A stretch of 23,109 nt of DNA from RBC101 sp052387735 (GTDB lineage: Bacteria; Gemmatimonadota; Gemmatimonadetes; Gemmatimonadales; Gemmatimonadaceae). A model generated the notes under the pieces. It worked only from the letters and a program-made list of their open reading frames with translations. It was not told where the DNA came from and did no database searches. The stretch lies in assembly GCA_052387735.1 (NCBI GenBank), contig JBQTIW010000062.1, positions 1 through 23,109 of the forward strand. Reading direction: 5' to 3'. The translations under genes and the position numbers were made by a program. This document shows positions 7,934 through 15,310 of this stretch, one piece after another; within the stretch, counting starts at the first letter, position 1; every line of letters starts with the position of its first letter.

Positions 7934-8098
7934 CTAGGCCCCTCGGCGCCCGGACTTGGCTGATGTGGCTGGTGGCTTCACGTTGCGAGCCGCGGTCTGC
8001 GAGGCGTGGGTCGACTTACGTTCAGCTTCCGGCGTCATCGGTGTCTTCTTGCGGAGCGCCGAAAAGTCGGGGATGTCCCGCGTGCTCTTCCGTTTCAT
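7934..8098 (-). CDS. 54-residue basic protein of unknown function
   Basis: The ATG at 8098 follows GGGAGG at a good distance, one of the strongest ribosome-binding sites in the window, which argues that this short frame is real. The protein is rich in Lys, Arg, Ser, Thr and Pro, with 'RDIPDFSALRKK' near the N-terminus and a C-terminal 'ATSAKSGRRG'. There is no signal peptide or membrane segment, and it is probably disordered. The C-terminal pattern resembles small conserved hypothetical proteins I recall from related bacteria. A nucleic-acid-binding role is possible from charge alone. It lies 87 bases upstream of the amidase-cluster start on the same strand and might be the first gene of that transcript. 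Confidence 0.6.
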   Translation of the reverse strand: MKRKSTRDIPDFSALRKKTPMTPEAERKSTHASQTAARNVKPPATSAKSGRRGA

Positions 8099-8207
8099 GG
8101 TGGCCTCCCGATAGGTCAGGTACAATGTAGCTGAGTCCGGGAGGGAGGGGGTAGACGCGCGCCGCGTCGTCCATCTTCAACGGGCGAAGCATGAAGCGCA
8201 CGAGAAA

Positions 8208-8257
8208 CACGGGAAGCCCGAGTGTGCAGAGGTCCTGACCCTCCCGGGCTTCTCGTG
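8208..8257. repeat. intergenic inverted repeat of the CGTGCTTCTCGTG family (copy A)
   Basis: CACGGGAAGCCCG (8208-8220) and CGGGCTTCTCGTG (8245-8257) are inverted with one mismatch over 13 bases around a 24-base spacer. Further looser matches continue outward on both sides: 'gcacgagaaacac' on the left and 'tctcgtgcc' plus 'tttctcgtg' on the right to about 8288. It lies between the divergent starts of the 54-residue protein and the FGase-like lipoprotein. The motif recurs near 11351 and 12866. Confidence 0.6.
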
Positions 8258-8314
8258 CCTCTCGTGCCGCCCATGTTTCTCGTGTTTCAGCAGTTCGCCG
8301 TACATTTTCGGGTT

Positions 8315-9295
8315 ATGAGATCCGAATGCAGCTGGCGGGACGCCAGCAGGCTGCTCAGCAAGACAGTGTTCGCCGTCGCTGCTGTATCCCTTGCTGTCGC
8401 CTGTCGCTCCAAGGGCTCGGGCGAGCCTAACAACACTCCCCGTCCTCAGGTGCCTCCGGGACCATACATTCCCGGACAGTCGTACTTCGGGCGGAATCAA
8501 TACATCGAGTACATCGCCGGGAACGCGCCCGTCATCTTCACTGCTTCGCATGGTGGCGCTCTCGTCCCGGCGGAGATCCCGATCCGCGCGTGCGGTACCA
8601 ACGTCACGGACAGCAACACCGAGGCTCTCGCGCGCACGGTCCGGACGACCTTCTTCACGCGCACGGGCAAGTATCCGCACATCATCATCAACCGGCTGGA
8701 ACGGAACCGGCTCGATGCCAATCGTGACAGTTCGGAGGCGGCCTGCGGTAACGCGGCGGCACTCGTCGCCTGGCAGGAGTGGCACGCCCTGATCGACATC
8801 GCCAAAGCCGCGGCTGTTGCCGGTGCGGGACGAGCATGGTACACGGACCTGCACGGACATGGTCACGCCATCCCCCGGCTCGAGCTCGGGTACCTGATCA
8901 GCAGCGCGCAGCTCGACCTGACCGATGCACAAATCGACCTGCGCCCCGATCTCGAGACGTCGAGCGGAGTCCGCACGCTCTCCCGCGACGATACGACAAC
9001 CACCTTCGCTCAGCTGCTGCGCGGGCCGCAGAGTCTCGGTGCGCTGTTCGCAGCCGAGGGCTTCCGGTCGGTCCCCAGTCTTACCGACCCATCGCCGTTA
9101 GGCGCCGAGTATTTCAACGGCGGCTACAACACCGAGCGGCATGGGTGCCAGGCCGGTGGAGTGGTCTGCGGGGTGCAGATCGAGGCCAATCTCGCCGGCG
9201 TGCGCGACACGGAGGCCAACCGGGCGCGCTTCGCGGAGGCGATCGTGAAAGTGACCGTCGCGTACTTGCGAACGCGATGGGGTTTGTCGATTTGA
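8315..9295 (+). CDS. N-formylglutamate amidohydrolase-like lipoprotein
   Basis: A 326-residue protein read from ATG 8315. The Shine-Dalgarno is poor, but this start gives a good lipoprotein signal ending Ala-Val-Ala-Cys. Motifs match the FGase fold: 'ASHGG' with His79, 'NRLERNRLDANRD', 'DLHGHGH' (Asp178 to His184), 'FNGGYNTERHG' and Glu290 in 'IEANLAGVR'. Cytoplasmic FGase finishes histidine breakdown by hydrolysing N-formyl-L-glutamate. The lipid anchor and absence of hut genes nearby suggest a different extracytoplasmic substrate, possibly another amide or N-acyl amino acid; this is inference. The gene is upstream of the DUF2207 gene, 80 bases apart on the same strand. Confidence 0.75.
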   Translation: MRSECSWRDASRLLSKTVFAVAAVSLAVACRSKGSGEPNNTPRPQVPPGPYIPGQSYFGRNQYIEYIAGNAPVIFTASHGGALVPAEIPIRACGTNVTDSNTEALARTVRTTFFTRTGKYPHIIINRLERNRLDANRDSSEAACGNAAALVAWQEWHALIDIAKAAAVAGAGRAWYTDLHGHGHAIPRLELGYLISSAQLDLTDAQIDLRPDLETSSGVRTLSRDDTTTTFAQLLRGPQSLGALFAAEGFRSVPSLTDPSPLGAEYFNGGYNTERHGCQAGGVVCGVQIEANLAGVRDTEANRARFAEAIVKVTVAYLRTRWGLSI

Positions 9296-9375
9296 CCGGG
9301 CTCGAGGGGCGTCGTGCGAGTATCCTGTTCGTGCTGGTGGCTGGGGAAGTCAAGCGGCGTAGATTCGGCTCCCTC

Positions 9376-11313
9376 ATGACATCCCAGCTGCTCCAGCGTC
9401 TGGCCGCACACATGATTCTCCTCCTGTCTTTCATCGGAGGCTCTGTCTCGGCCCAGGAGAGGACGCTGCATTGGCGCGCCGTCCACATGGACGCGAAGCT
9501 CGACAGCACCGGCCGGCTGCACGTTCGCGAGCGCCAAACGATGGTATTCAGCGGCCCCTGGAACGGCGGTGAGCGTCGATTCGATGTCCGGCTCGGCCAG
9601 GACTTTCGTTTCGAGCGAATCCGGCGCGTCGACTCGACGAGCGGAGCGGAGCGCGAGCTGACGGAGGGCGATCTCTCGCAGGTAGACCAGTTCGGATGGG
9701 CAGAGAACCGGACGCTTCGGTGGAGAAGCCGCCGCGAAGAAGATCCGGTCTTCGACGCTACCGAGATCACCTACGTCATCGAGTATTCGTACGACAACAT
9801 TCTCGTGCCGCACGGCCAGTCTTATGTTCTGAACCATGATTTCGCGTTCGCCGATCGCGTGGGCGACATCGAGGCGTTCACGCTGGCGCTCGACGTGGAT
9901 CGGGCATGGGGGCGTCCCGCCACGGGCTTCCGCGAGCGGTTCGGCCCGACGCGACTCCCGCCGGGCGAAGGGTATGTCGTCAACTTCCCGCTGGAGTTTC
10001 GCAGGCAAGGCCGCCCGTCGGCGGTGCTGTTCGCGGCCGCCGCACCGGGGCGATTCGCACTCGCGGCAGTCCTGATCGCCGCGGTCGTGCTGATGACCAC
10101 GGCTCTCTTTCGGCGCGAAGCGGCGTTAGGCAGGTTTTCGCCACTTCCGCCTGCCGGGGTCATCGACGAGGCGTGGCTTCAGACACATGTCCTTCGCCTG
10201 CTCCCCGAGGTCGTCGGCGCAGCGTGGGACGACACGACAGCCGCACCCGAAGTTGCCGCGGTGCTCGCGCGACTGGTCGCGGAAGGGAAGCTCGCCAGCG
10301 ACGTCAAGACATCGGGCCGCGGATTCTTCAGGAGCAACGCGCTGCACCTGAAGTTGCTCGTAGACCGGGAGGCTTTCGAGGGTCACGAGCGAACCCTCGT
10401 CGACGCGTTGTTCACCCGCGATTCGGATGAGACGGACACGGACACAGTTCGCGCGCGCTACAAGTCGACGGGTTTCGATCCCGCGTCGAATATCCGGAAG
10501 GCGCTCGAAACGCTGTCGCGATCAATGGACGGTGAGCGGCGCGTCCGCAAGCCCGCGCGAACGCCCACGCTCCTCCTGTTCGGTGCGGCGGTGCTGCAGA
10601 TCGTCACCGCCGGTGTCACGCGCAGCGCGGATGCCGTGCTGGCCGTCACGGGCTCTGGAATCGCGATCGTCGCCTGGTTCCTGGCGATGTCGCAGGCATA
10701 CGTGTGGCGCACGCGAGTGCGAGCGCTCGTGCCGCATGCCCTGCGCTTCCTGATTCCGCTCATGGCGTTGACGGGACTTCTGCTCGTTGTCCTCGTCGAG
10801 GGTCGCTTCCGAGCCGGCTTCCTCGTGCTCGCCGGCCTCACGACACTCTGTCTCGCCGTCGCACGAAGCGTCCTCAACACTGCGAAGACTCGTCAGACTG
10901 CGGGGCGCATCGCGCAGCGACAGAAGCTCGCGGCGGCGAGGGAGTACTTCCGGGAACAACTGCGGCAACCGCGTCCTCAGCTGCGCGACGAATGGTTCCC
11001 CTGGCTGATCGCCTTCGGGCTTGGCTCCCAGGCCGATCGATGGTTTCGCTCGTTTGGGGGTGAGAAGACCCGCTCGACCCGCGACGCGTATCCCATGGGG
11101 ACATCGTCGCACAGCACCTCGTCGGACGCGTCTCCCTCATGGAGCGGCATGGGTGGCGGTGGCGGGTTTGCTGGCGGTGGATCGAGCGGATCCTGGGCCG
11201 CCGCCGTCGGGTCGATCGCCGCCGGCGTTTCCGCGCCAAGCTCCAGCTCGAGCGGAGGAAGTTCCGGTGGTGGCGGCAGCTCGTCCGGTGGAGGAGGCGG
11301 AGGAGGCTGGTGA
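9376..11313 (+). CDS. DUF2207-type membrane protein with Gly/Ser-rich tail
   Basis: A 645-residue membrane protein. The open frame continues far upstream, but ATG 9376 opens a signal peptide ending Val-Ser-Ala-Gln, followed directly by the soluble beta-rich domain of this family ('LDSTGRLHVRERQ', residues about 30-220). A transmembrane segment follows at about 224-246, then a cytoplasmic region to about 390, four further membrane segments between about 395 and 500, and a basic stretch with 'REYFREQLRQ' and 'WFPWLIAFGLG'. The last 55 residues are a Gly/Ser tract ending in poly-Gly and Trp, a known ending of DUF2207 proteins. No function is established for the family. The ribosome-binding site is weak, so the start could be a GTG slightly upstream. 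Confidence 0.8.
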   Translation: MTSQLLQRLAAHMILLLSFIGGSVSAQERTLHWRAVHMDAKLDSTGRLHVRERQTMVFSGPWNGGERRFDVRLGQDFRFERIRRVDSTSGAERELTEGDLSQVDQFGWAENRTLRWRSRREEDPVFDATEITYVIEYSYDNILVPHGQSYVLNHDFAFADRVGDIEAFTLALDVDRAWGRPATGFRERFGPTRLPPGEGYVVNFPLEFRRQGRPSAVLFAAAAPGRFALAAVLIAAVVLMTTALFRREAALGRFSPLPPAGVIDEAWLQTHVLRLLPEVVGAAWDDTTAAPEVAAVLARLVAEGKLASDVKTSGRGFFRSNALHLKLLVDREAFEGHERTLVDALFTRDSDETDTDTVRARYKSTGFDPASNIRKALETLSRSMDGERRVRKPARTPTLLLFGAAVLQIVTAGVTRSADAVLAVTGSGIAIVAWFLAMSQAYVWRTRVRALVPHALRFLIPLMALTGLLLVVLVEGRFRAGFLVLAGLTTLCLAVARSVLNTAKTRQTAGRIAQRQKLAAAREYFREQLRQPRPQLRDEWFPWLIAFGLGSQADRWFRSFGGEKTRSTRDAYPMGTSSHSTSSDASPSWSGMGGGGGFAGGGSSGSWAAAVGSIAAGVSAPSSSSSGGSSGGGGSSSGGGGGGGW

Positions 11314-11341
11314 GACGCTCGCGCGCCAGATGCCTCGATCC

Positions 11342-11382
11342 CGGGCTTCCCGTGCTTCTCGTGCCACTCGGGCTTCGCCCAC
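11342..11382. repeat. intergenic repeat of the CGTGCTTCTCGTG family (copy B)
   Basis: The stretch contains CGTGCTTCTCGTGC at 11351-11364 and two 'CGGGCTTC' words (11342 and 11369). The 14-mer occurs in exact inverted form at 12866-12879. It lies between the convergent DUF2207 and cystathionine beta-synthase genes. Confidence 0.6.
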
Positions 11383-11390
11383 GCGCCTGC

Positions 11391-11420
11391 CGTCTCCCGC
11401 CGTCTCCCGCCGTCTCCCGC
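11391..11420. repeat. 10-bp tandem repeat, three exact copies
   Basis: CGTCTCCCGC is present three times in direct succession (11391-11400, 11401-11410, 11411-11420), followed by a degenerate continuation CTCCCGTCTG. It is pyrimidine-rich on the plus strand and sits in the non-coding gap between two convergent genes, directly after repeat copy B. Copy number may vary between strains. Confidence 0.85.
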
Positions 11421-11446
11421 CTCCCGTCTGTCGCCCCGCTCGAGAA

Positions 11447-12814
11447 TCAGATGGCCTGCAGCACGTCGTATCCCGTCAGCACGTACGTTTTGCCGGCCTT
11501 GAAATCGCGCACGAGTACGGCCGGATTCTGCGGCGTGATCATCCTGGCGAGCAACTGCACCGGCGTCTCGATGTCCACGAACGGGAAGGCTTGCTGCATG
11601 ATGGTCGCCACGGGTTCGGTTCGGACGCCCGGGTTCTCGATCAGGCAGGCGTACGCGTTCGATTCGCTGAGTGACCCGACGATGCGACTCTCTTTGGTGA
11701 TCGGAATCTGCGAGAAGTCGTTCTCGATCATGCGCTGCATCGCCTGCTCCACGGTGGCCGTGACTTCCACTCCAATGATGTCGGCGACGGTCTTGTTGCT
11801 CACCAGGCTTCGGGCTGTAGCTCCGTCCAGGTTCTCGTAGCCCATTCGGCGCATCCAGTCGGGATTGAAAATCTTGCCGAGGTAGCGCGTGCCGTGATCG
11901 TGAAAGATCACGACGACGAGCTCGCCCCTCCTGAAGTTGTCCTTGAGTTGCAGCAGTCCGGCGATCGCCGAGCCCGCTGAGTTACCCGCCCAGATCCCTT
12001 CTTGCCTGACGAGCTCGCGTGTCTGGATCGCGGCGTCGCGGTCCGTGACCTTCTCGAAGTGATCGACGAGGCTCATGTCGACGTTGCGCGGCAGGAAGTC
12101 CTCGCCGAGTCCCTCCGTGACGTAGGGATAGATCTCGTGCTTGTCGAGGACACCGGTCTCCTTGAACTTCTTGAACACGGAGCCGTAGGTGTCGATGCCC
12201 CAGATCCTGATGTTCGGATTCCGCTCCTTGAGAAACTTCCCGACGCCGCAGATCGTGCCGCCGGTGCCGACCCCGGCGAGCAGATGGTCGACTCTTCCCT
12301 CGGTCTGCTCCCAGATCTCCGGCCCGGTGCTCTCGTAGTGCGCCTGGGTGTTGCTCATGTTGTCGTACTGGTTGGCCTTCCAGGCGTTAGGCGTCTCCGC
12401 CACCAGTCGCGATGACACCGAGTAGTAGGACCGGGGATCTTCCGGATCCACGTCGGTGGGACAGACGATCACCTCGGCGCCAAAGGCCCGCAACGCATCC
12501 ACCTTCTCCTTCGACTGCTTGTCGGTCGTGGTGAAAATGCATTTGTAGCCCTTGACGATCGCGGCGATGGCCAGCCCCATGCCCGTGTTCCCGCTGGTCC
12601 CTTCGATGATCGTGCCGCCGGGCTTGAGCAGTCCCTGGCGTTCGGCGTCCTCGATCATCTTCACGGCCATCCGATCCTTGATGCTGTGGCCGGGATTGAA
12701 GGTCTCCACCTTGGCGTACACCGTCGCTGGCACGTCGCGCACGATGCGGTTGAGGCGCACGAGCGGTGTGTGGCCGATGGTGCCGAGAATGTTGTCGTGA
12801 ACGTGAGCAGGCAT
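11447..12814 (-). CDS. cystathionine beta-synthase with C-terminal CBS domain pair
   Basis: A 455-residue PLP enzyme that should condense L-serine (or an activated serine) with homocysteine to cystathionine in the cytoplasm, or make cysteine from sulfide as close relatives do. The catalytic lysine is Lys46 in 'GHSIKDR'. 'EGTSGNTGMG' (71-80) binds substrate, and the phosphate loop is 'GVGTGGT' (181-187). 'NQYDN' followed by 'AHY' (148-160) is typical of this family. Residues about 335-455 contain two CBS domains, which bind adenosyl ligands such as S-adenosylmethionine in eukaryotic enzymes. There is no N-terminal heme domain. The ATG at 12814 has a weak ribosome-binding site. No cystathionine lyase gene adjoins it. 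Copies B and C of an intergenic repeat flank it. Confidence 0.93.
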   Translation of the reverse strand: MPAHVHDNILGTIGHTPLVRLNRIVRDVPATVYAKVETFNPGHSIKDRMAVKMIEDAERQGLLKPGGTIIEGTSGNTGMGLAIAAIVKGYKCIFTTTDKQSKEKVDALRAFGAEVIVCPTDVDPEDPRSYYSVSSRLVAETPNAWKANQYDNMSNTQAHYESTGPEIWEQTEGRVDHLLAGVGTGGTICGVGKFLKERNPNIRIWGIDTYGSVFKKFKETGVLDKHEIYPYVTEGLGEDFLPRNVDMSLVDHFEKVTDRDAAIQTRELVRQEGIWAGNSAGSAIAGLLQLKDNFRRGELVVVIFHDHGTRYLGKIFNPDWMRRMGYENLDGATARSLVSNKTVADIIGVEVTATVEQAMQRMIENDFSQIPITKESRIVGSLSESNAYACLIENPGVRTEPVATIMQQAFPFVDIETPVQLLARMITPQNPAVLVRDFKAGKTYVLTGYDVLQAI

Positions 12815-12862
12815 TGCGCAGCAGCTGAGGGGTAGCGGTCAAGGGCCGATCAAACACACACC

Positions 12863-12890
12863 GAAGCACGAGAAGCACGAGAGGCCCCGG
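12863..12890. repeat. intergenic repeat of the CGTGCTTCTCGTG family (copy C)
   Basis: Two successive GAAGCACGA units (12863-12871 and 12872-12880) are followed by 'gaggccccggg'. GCACGAGAAGCACG at 12866-12879 is the exact reverse complement of the 14-mer in copy B. It lies just upstream of the cystathionine beta-synthase start. The rest of the 171-base gap (12815-12985) shows no convincing promoter. Confidence 0.6.
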
Positions 12891-12985
12891 GTGATGGCGT
12901 CGTGTTTTGGTCGTCCCGTGCGTCCTCGCGCTCGGCAGCCTTCCCGTTACGCTAGCACATCGTCAGGCGCTTGTGCAGAGCTTTC

Positions 12986-15310
12986 CTAGCGGCGGAAGAG
13001 CCAGGCAATCTTGAGGAAGAATCCGTCGGTTTGGCGCTGCAGGTCGGTGTCGTGAAGAGTGCCCGAAGACTCCCAGGTGTCGCCGTAGCCGACGAAGCCC
13101 GTGGTGCCGGGTGACGGTTCGTACTGCACCAGCCAGTCGCTGCGCAGCTGCCGCGCGTGGGTGGCGGCGATGGCCCGGCGCTGGTCGTCGAGCAACGGGG
13201 CGCCTGACGAGGGATGGCGCAACGCGTCCACGCGATCGCTTCGGAACTGGCTCACGACGCGAAAGAAGAGCGCCCGCGTGGGCTGGTACTGCACCTTGAT
13301 CCTGGGAATCAGCACTTTGGCAAACTCCGAGCCGTCGGCGCTGCGATGAATGCGTGAATGCGTGAGCCTACCTTCGAGGACGGTCCCCGCGGTTGGACGC
13401 AGCGTGAGCTCGGCGGAGACGCGTGTCTGCCGGCCTTCGATGCCCTCGAGAAAGACGGGCACCGCCCCGTGCTGCAGGCCGAGCGAGGCACTGAATTTCC
13501 CGAACACCGGCGTGGTAATGCCGCCACTTCCCGACCACAGTCCGGAGAGCCGACCGGCCGGAACCCAGGGCAGGAGCGCGCCCGATGCCCCCGTGGTGAA
13601 GATCCCCTGCGCCACAGAAGGATCAATCGAGACAAACTGCCGAGTGATAGAAGGCGTGAGCTGCCATCCACCGCGCAGGGTGATGAACGTGCCGACGTGT
13701 TCGTTGCCTTCCAGCTGTGCGGCGCGGGATACCGAGCCATAGCGCCAGAGCCGGGTCGGCCCGGCAAAGATCGTGAGGTTCTGAACGAGATCCTCGGGAC
13801 CGCCGAGGATGGCGAGCCGGTTGAACGCGTGCCCCTGCTGGTAGCCCGTGCGTGGCACGAAGCCGGCGGAGGTGTGAAACCGGTTCCCGATGCCGGTCAC
13901 CTGGTAGTTGAGTCCATACCTCCGTCCGGTGCGATCCAGTTCGGCGGTCCAGACGGGGGACGCGGCCGTGGACGCATCCGTTCTCGTCAGCGACTGGCCC
14001 AGCTGTAGTTGGAGGTAGTAGAGGTTTCGGAAGACATATCGCGTGTCACCCGCGATCACCGTGTTGGCGCGGCCAGCCCGACGTCGATCGGTCACGGTGA
14101 CGCCGGCGACAGAGTTCGCGCCGTAGTCCGTTCGCAACCGGGCGACGTTTACCAGCGCGCGGTCACCTTCCGCGTCGTCGAGGGCCGTGAGGTACGCCAG
14201 CCCGAGCCGGCCGAGCTTTCCCGTGAGCTTGGCGCCGGCGACGGGATTGGCGATGGTGCGGGTGTAGACGAGCTGGTTAGGCGTGGCGAAGAGATCGATC
14301 CCTTCGAGGAAGAATGGGCGGCGTTCCGGGAGGAACAGAGCAAATCGCTCGTTGACCGTGACGAGTCCGGCGTCCGCCTCGACCTGCGAGAAATCCGGGT
14401 TCAGCGTGCCGTCGAGTGCGAGTGAGGGGAAGGCAAAGCGGATGTTGACGCCGCCGTCAAAGGTGCGCTGGTCACGCGAAAAACGGCCGCTGGAAGGATC
14501 GAGCTCACCGGAAAAACTCTGGGTGACGAAAGGTTGCACGTCGGTCACCACGCCTCGCTCGACTTGCTCGATTCCGGTGAGCGTGCCGGATTGCGCGAGG
14601 AACGACGAGGCGCCGCGCTTGGCGTCGGTCCAGGTGTCTTCGGCGGTGCGACCGGGAATATGCCGCACGATCTGAATTCCCCACTGCTGGGGCTCGGTGG
14701 CCGGGAATCGCAGGCTCTTGAACGGGATCCGCATCTCCACGACGTAGCCGCCGGGCGTGAGCCGTCCCTGCGTCTCGAAGCGGAAATCGGGATTGAGGTC
14801 GACGCCGCCCCCGAACATGGTTCCCGCGCTCATCGCGCCTTCCGTGCGCACGCCGTCGAGCTGCACGCCTAACGCGTTGGAGCCAAAGAAGAACGCGCGC
14901 CGGCGATCGTTGAACGTATCGAGGTAAATCGTGACGCGGTCGTCGTTGTCGATGTTGTCCCGTTTGGACAGCGTCGCGCGCACGCTTCCAGGGTCGGACG
15001 AGGTGGCGATGATGCCGAAGTACACGGCCTTCGAGGTGTACATCACGCGGACTTCGGTGGGGTCCGTCGCCGGGCGCTGGTCGACCGGCTGGTACTGTGA
15101 GAACGACGTCAGGCGAATCGCTTGCTGCCACGCCGGCTCGGAGAGCTCACCATCCACGGCGATGCTGTCGGTGACACGCGCTACGCGGATGGATGGCGCG
15201 CCGCGGCCGGGGGCCTCGCCACCGGCCTGGGCTGCACCCAACACCGGAAGCGTCGCGATGAACAGTGCCACAGCAAACTGCCGAACGTTCGCCCGACTGT
15301 TCACTGTCAT
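12986..15310 (-). CDS. DUF5916 outer-membrane protein with CBM9-like domain
   Basis: A 774-residue exported protein. The ATG at 15308-15310 overlaps the TGA of the upstream permease gene (ATGA), so translation is probably coupled. This start opens a signal peptide (about 1-28, ending Gly-Ala-Ala-Gln-Ala). Residues about 40-235 fit the carbohydrate-binding family 9-like domain usual in DUF5916 proteins, with 'IAVDGELSEPAWQQA' and 'TEVRVMYTSKAVYFGI'. Residues about 260-774 form the DUF5916 region, with 'LNPDFSQVEAD' and 'LFLPERRPFFLEG', both strongly characteristic. The many alternating strands and terminal 'FFLKIAWLF' suggest an outer-membrane beta-barrel. The substrate is unknown. The frame extends beyond ATG 15310 into the permease gene, but that part is out-of-frame shadow. 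Confidence 0.9.
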   Translation of the reverse strand: MTVNSRANVRQFAVALFIATLPVLGAAQAGGEAPGRGAPSIRVARVTDSIAVDGELSEPAWQQAIRLTSFSQYQPVDQRPATDPTEVRVMYTSKAVYFGIIATSSDPGSVRATLSKRDNIDNDDRVTIYLDTFNDRRRAFFFGSNALGVQLDGVRTEGAMSAGTMFGGGVDLNPDFRFETQGRLTPGGYVVEMRIPFKSLRFPATEPQQWGIQIVRHIPGRTAEDTWTDAKRGASSFLAQSGTLTGIEQVERGVVTDVQPFVTQSFSGELDPSSGRFSRDQRTFDGGVNIRFAFPSLALDGTLNPDFSQVEADAGLVTVNERFALFLPERRPFFLEGIDLFATPNQLVYTRTIANPVAGAKLTGKLGRLGLAYLTALDDAEGDRALVNVARLRTDYGANSVAGVTVTDRRRAGRANTVIAGDTRYVFRNLYYLQLQLGQSLTRTDASTAASPVWTAELDRTGRRYGLNYQVTGIGNRFHTSAGFVPRTGYQQGHAFNRLAILGGPEDLVQNLTIFAGPTRLWRYGSVSRAAQLEGNEHVGTFITLRGGWQLTPSITRQFVSIDPSVAQGIFTTGASGALLPWVPAGRLSGLWSGSGGITTPVFGKFSASLGLQHGAVPVFLEGIEGRQTRVSAELTLRPTAGTVLEGRLTHSRIHRSADGSEFAKVLIPRIKVQYQPTRALFFRVVSQFRSDRVDALRHPSSGAPLLDDQRRAIAATHARQLRSDWLVQYEPSPGTTGFVGYGDTWESSGTLHDTDLQRQTDGFFLKIAWLFRR

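Noticed and set aside
6788..7963. A 391-residue plus-strand open frame opposite the amidase-family gene
   Set aside because: The opposite strand carries the full FmdA/AmdA motif set; this frame has none.
8121..8130. TACAAT/TACATT as a -10 promoter element near the 54-residue gene
   Set aside because: No matching -35 element lies at the right distance on either strand, so I do not call a promoter.
11149..11313. Gly/Ser tract at the end of the DUF2207 protein as a frameshift or repeat artefact
   Set aside because: A Gly-rich tail ending in Trp is a normal ending for this family and the frame closes cleanly.
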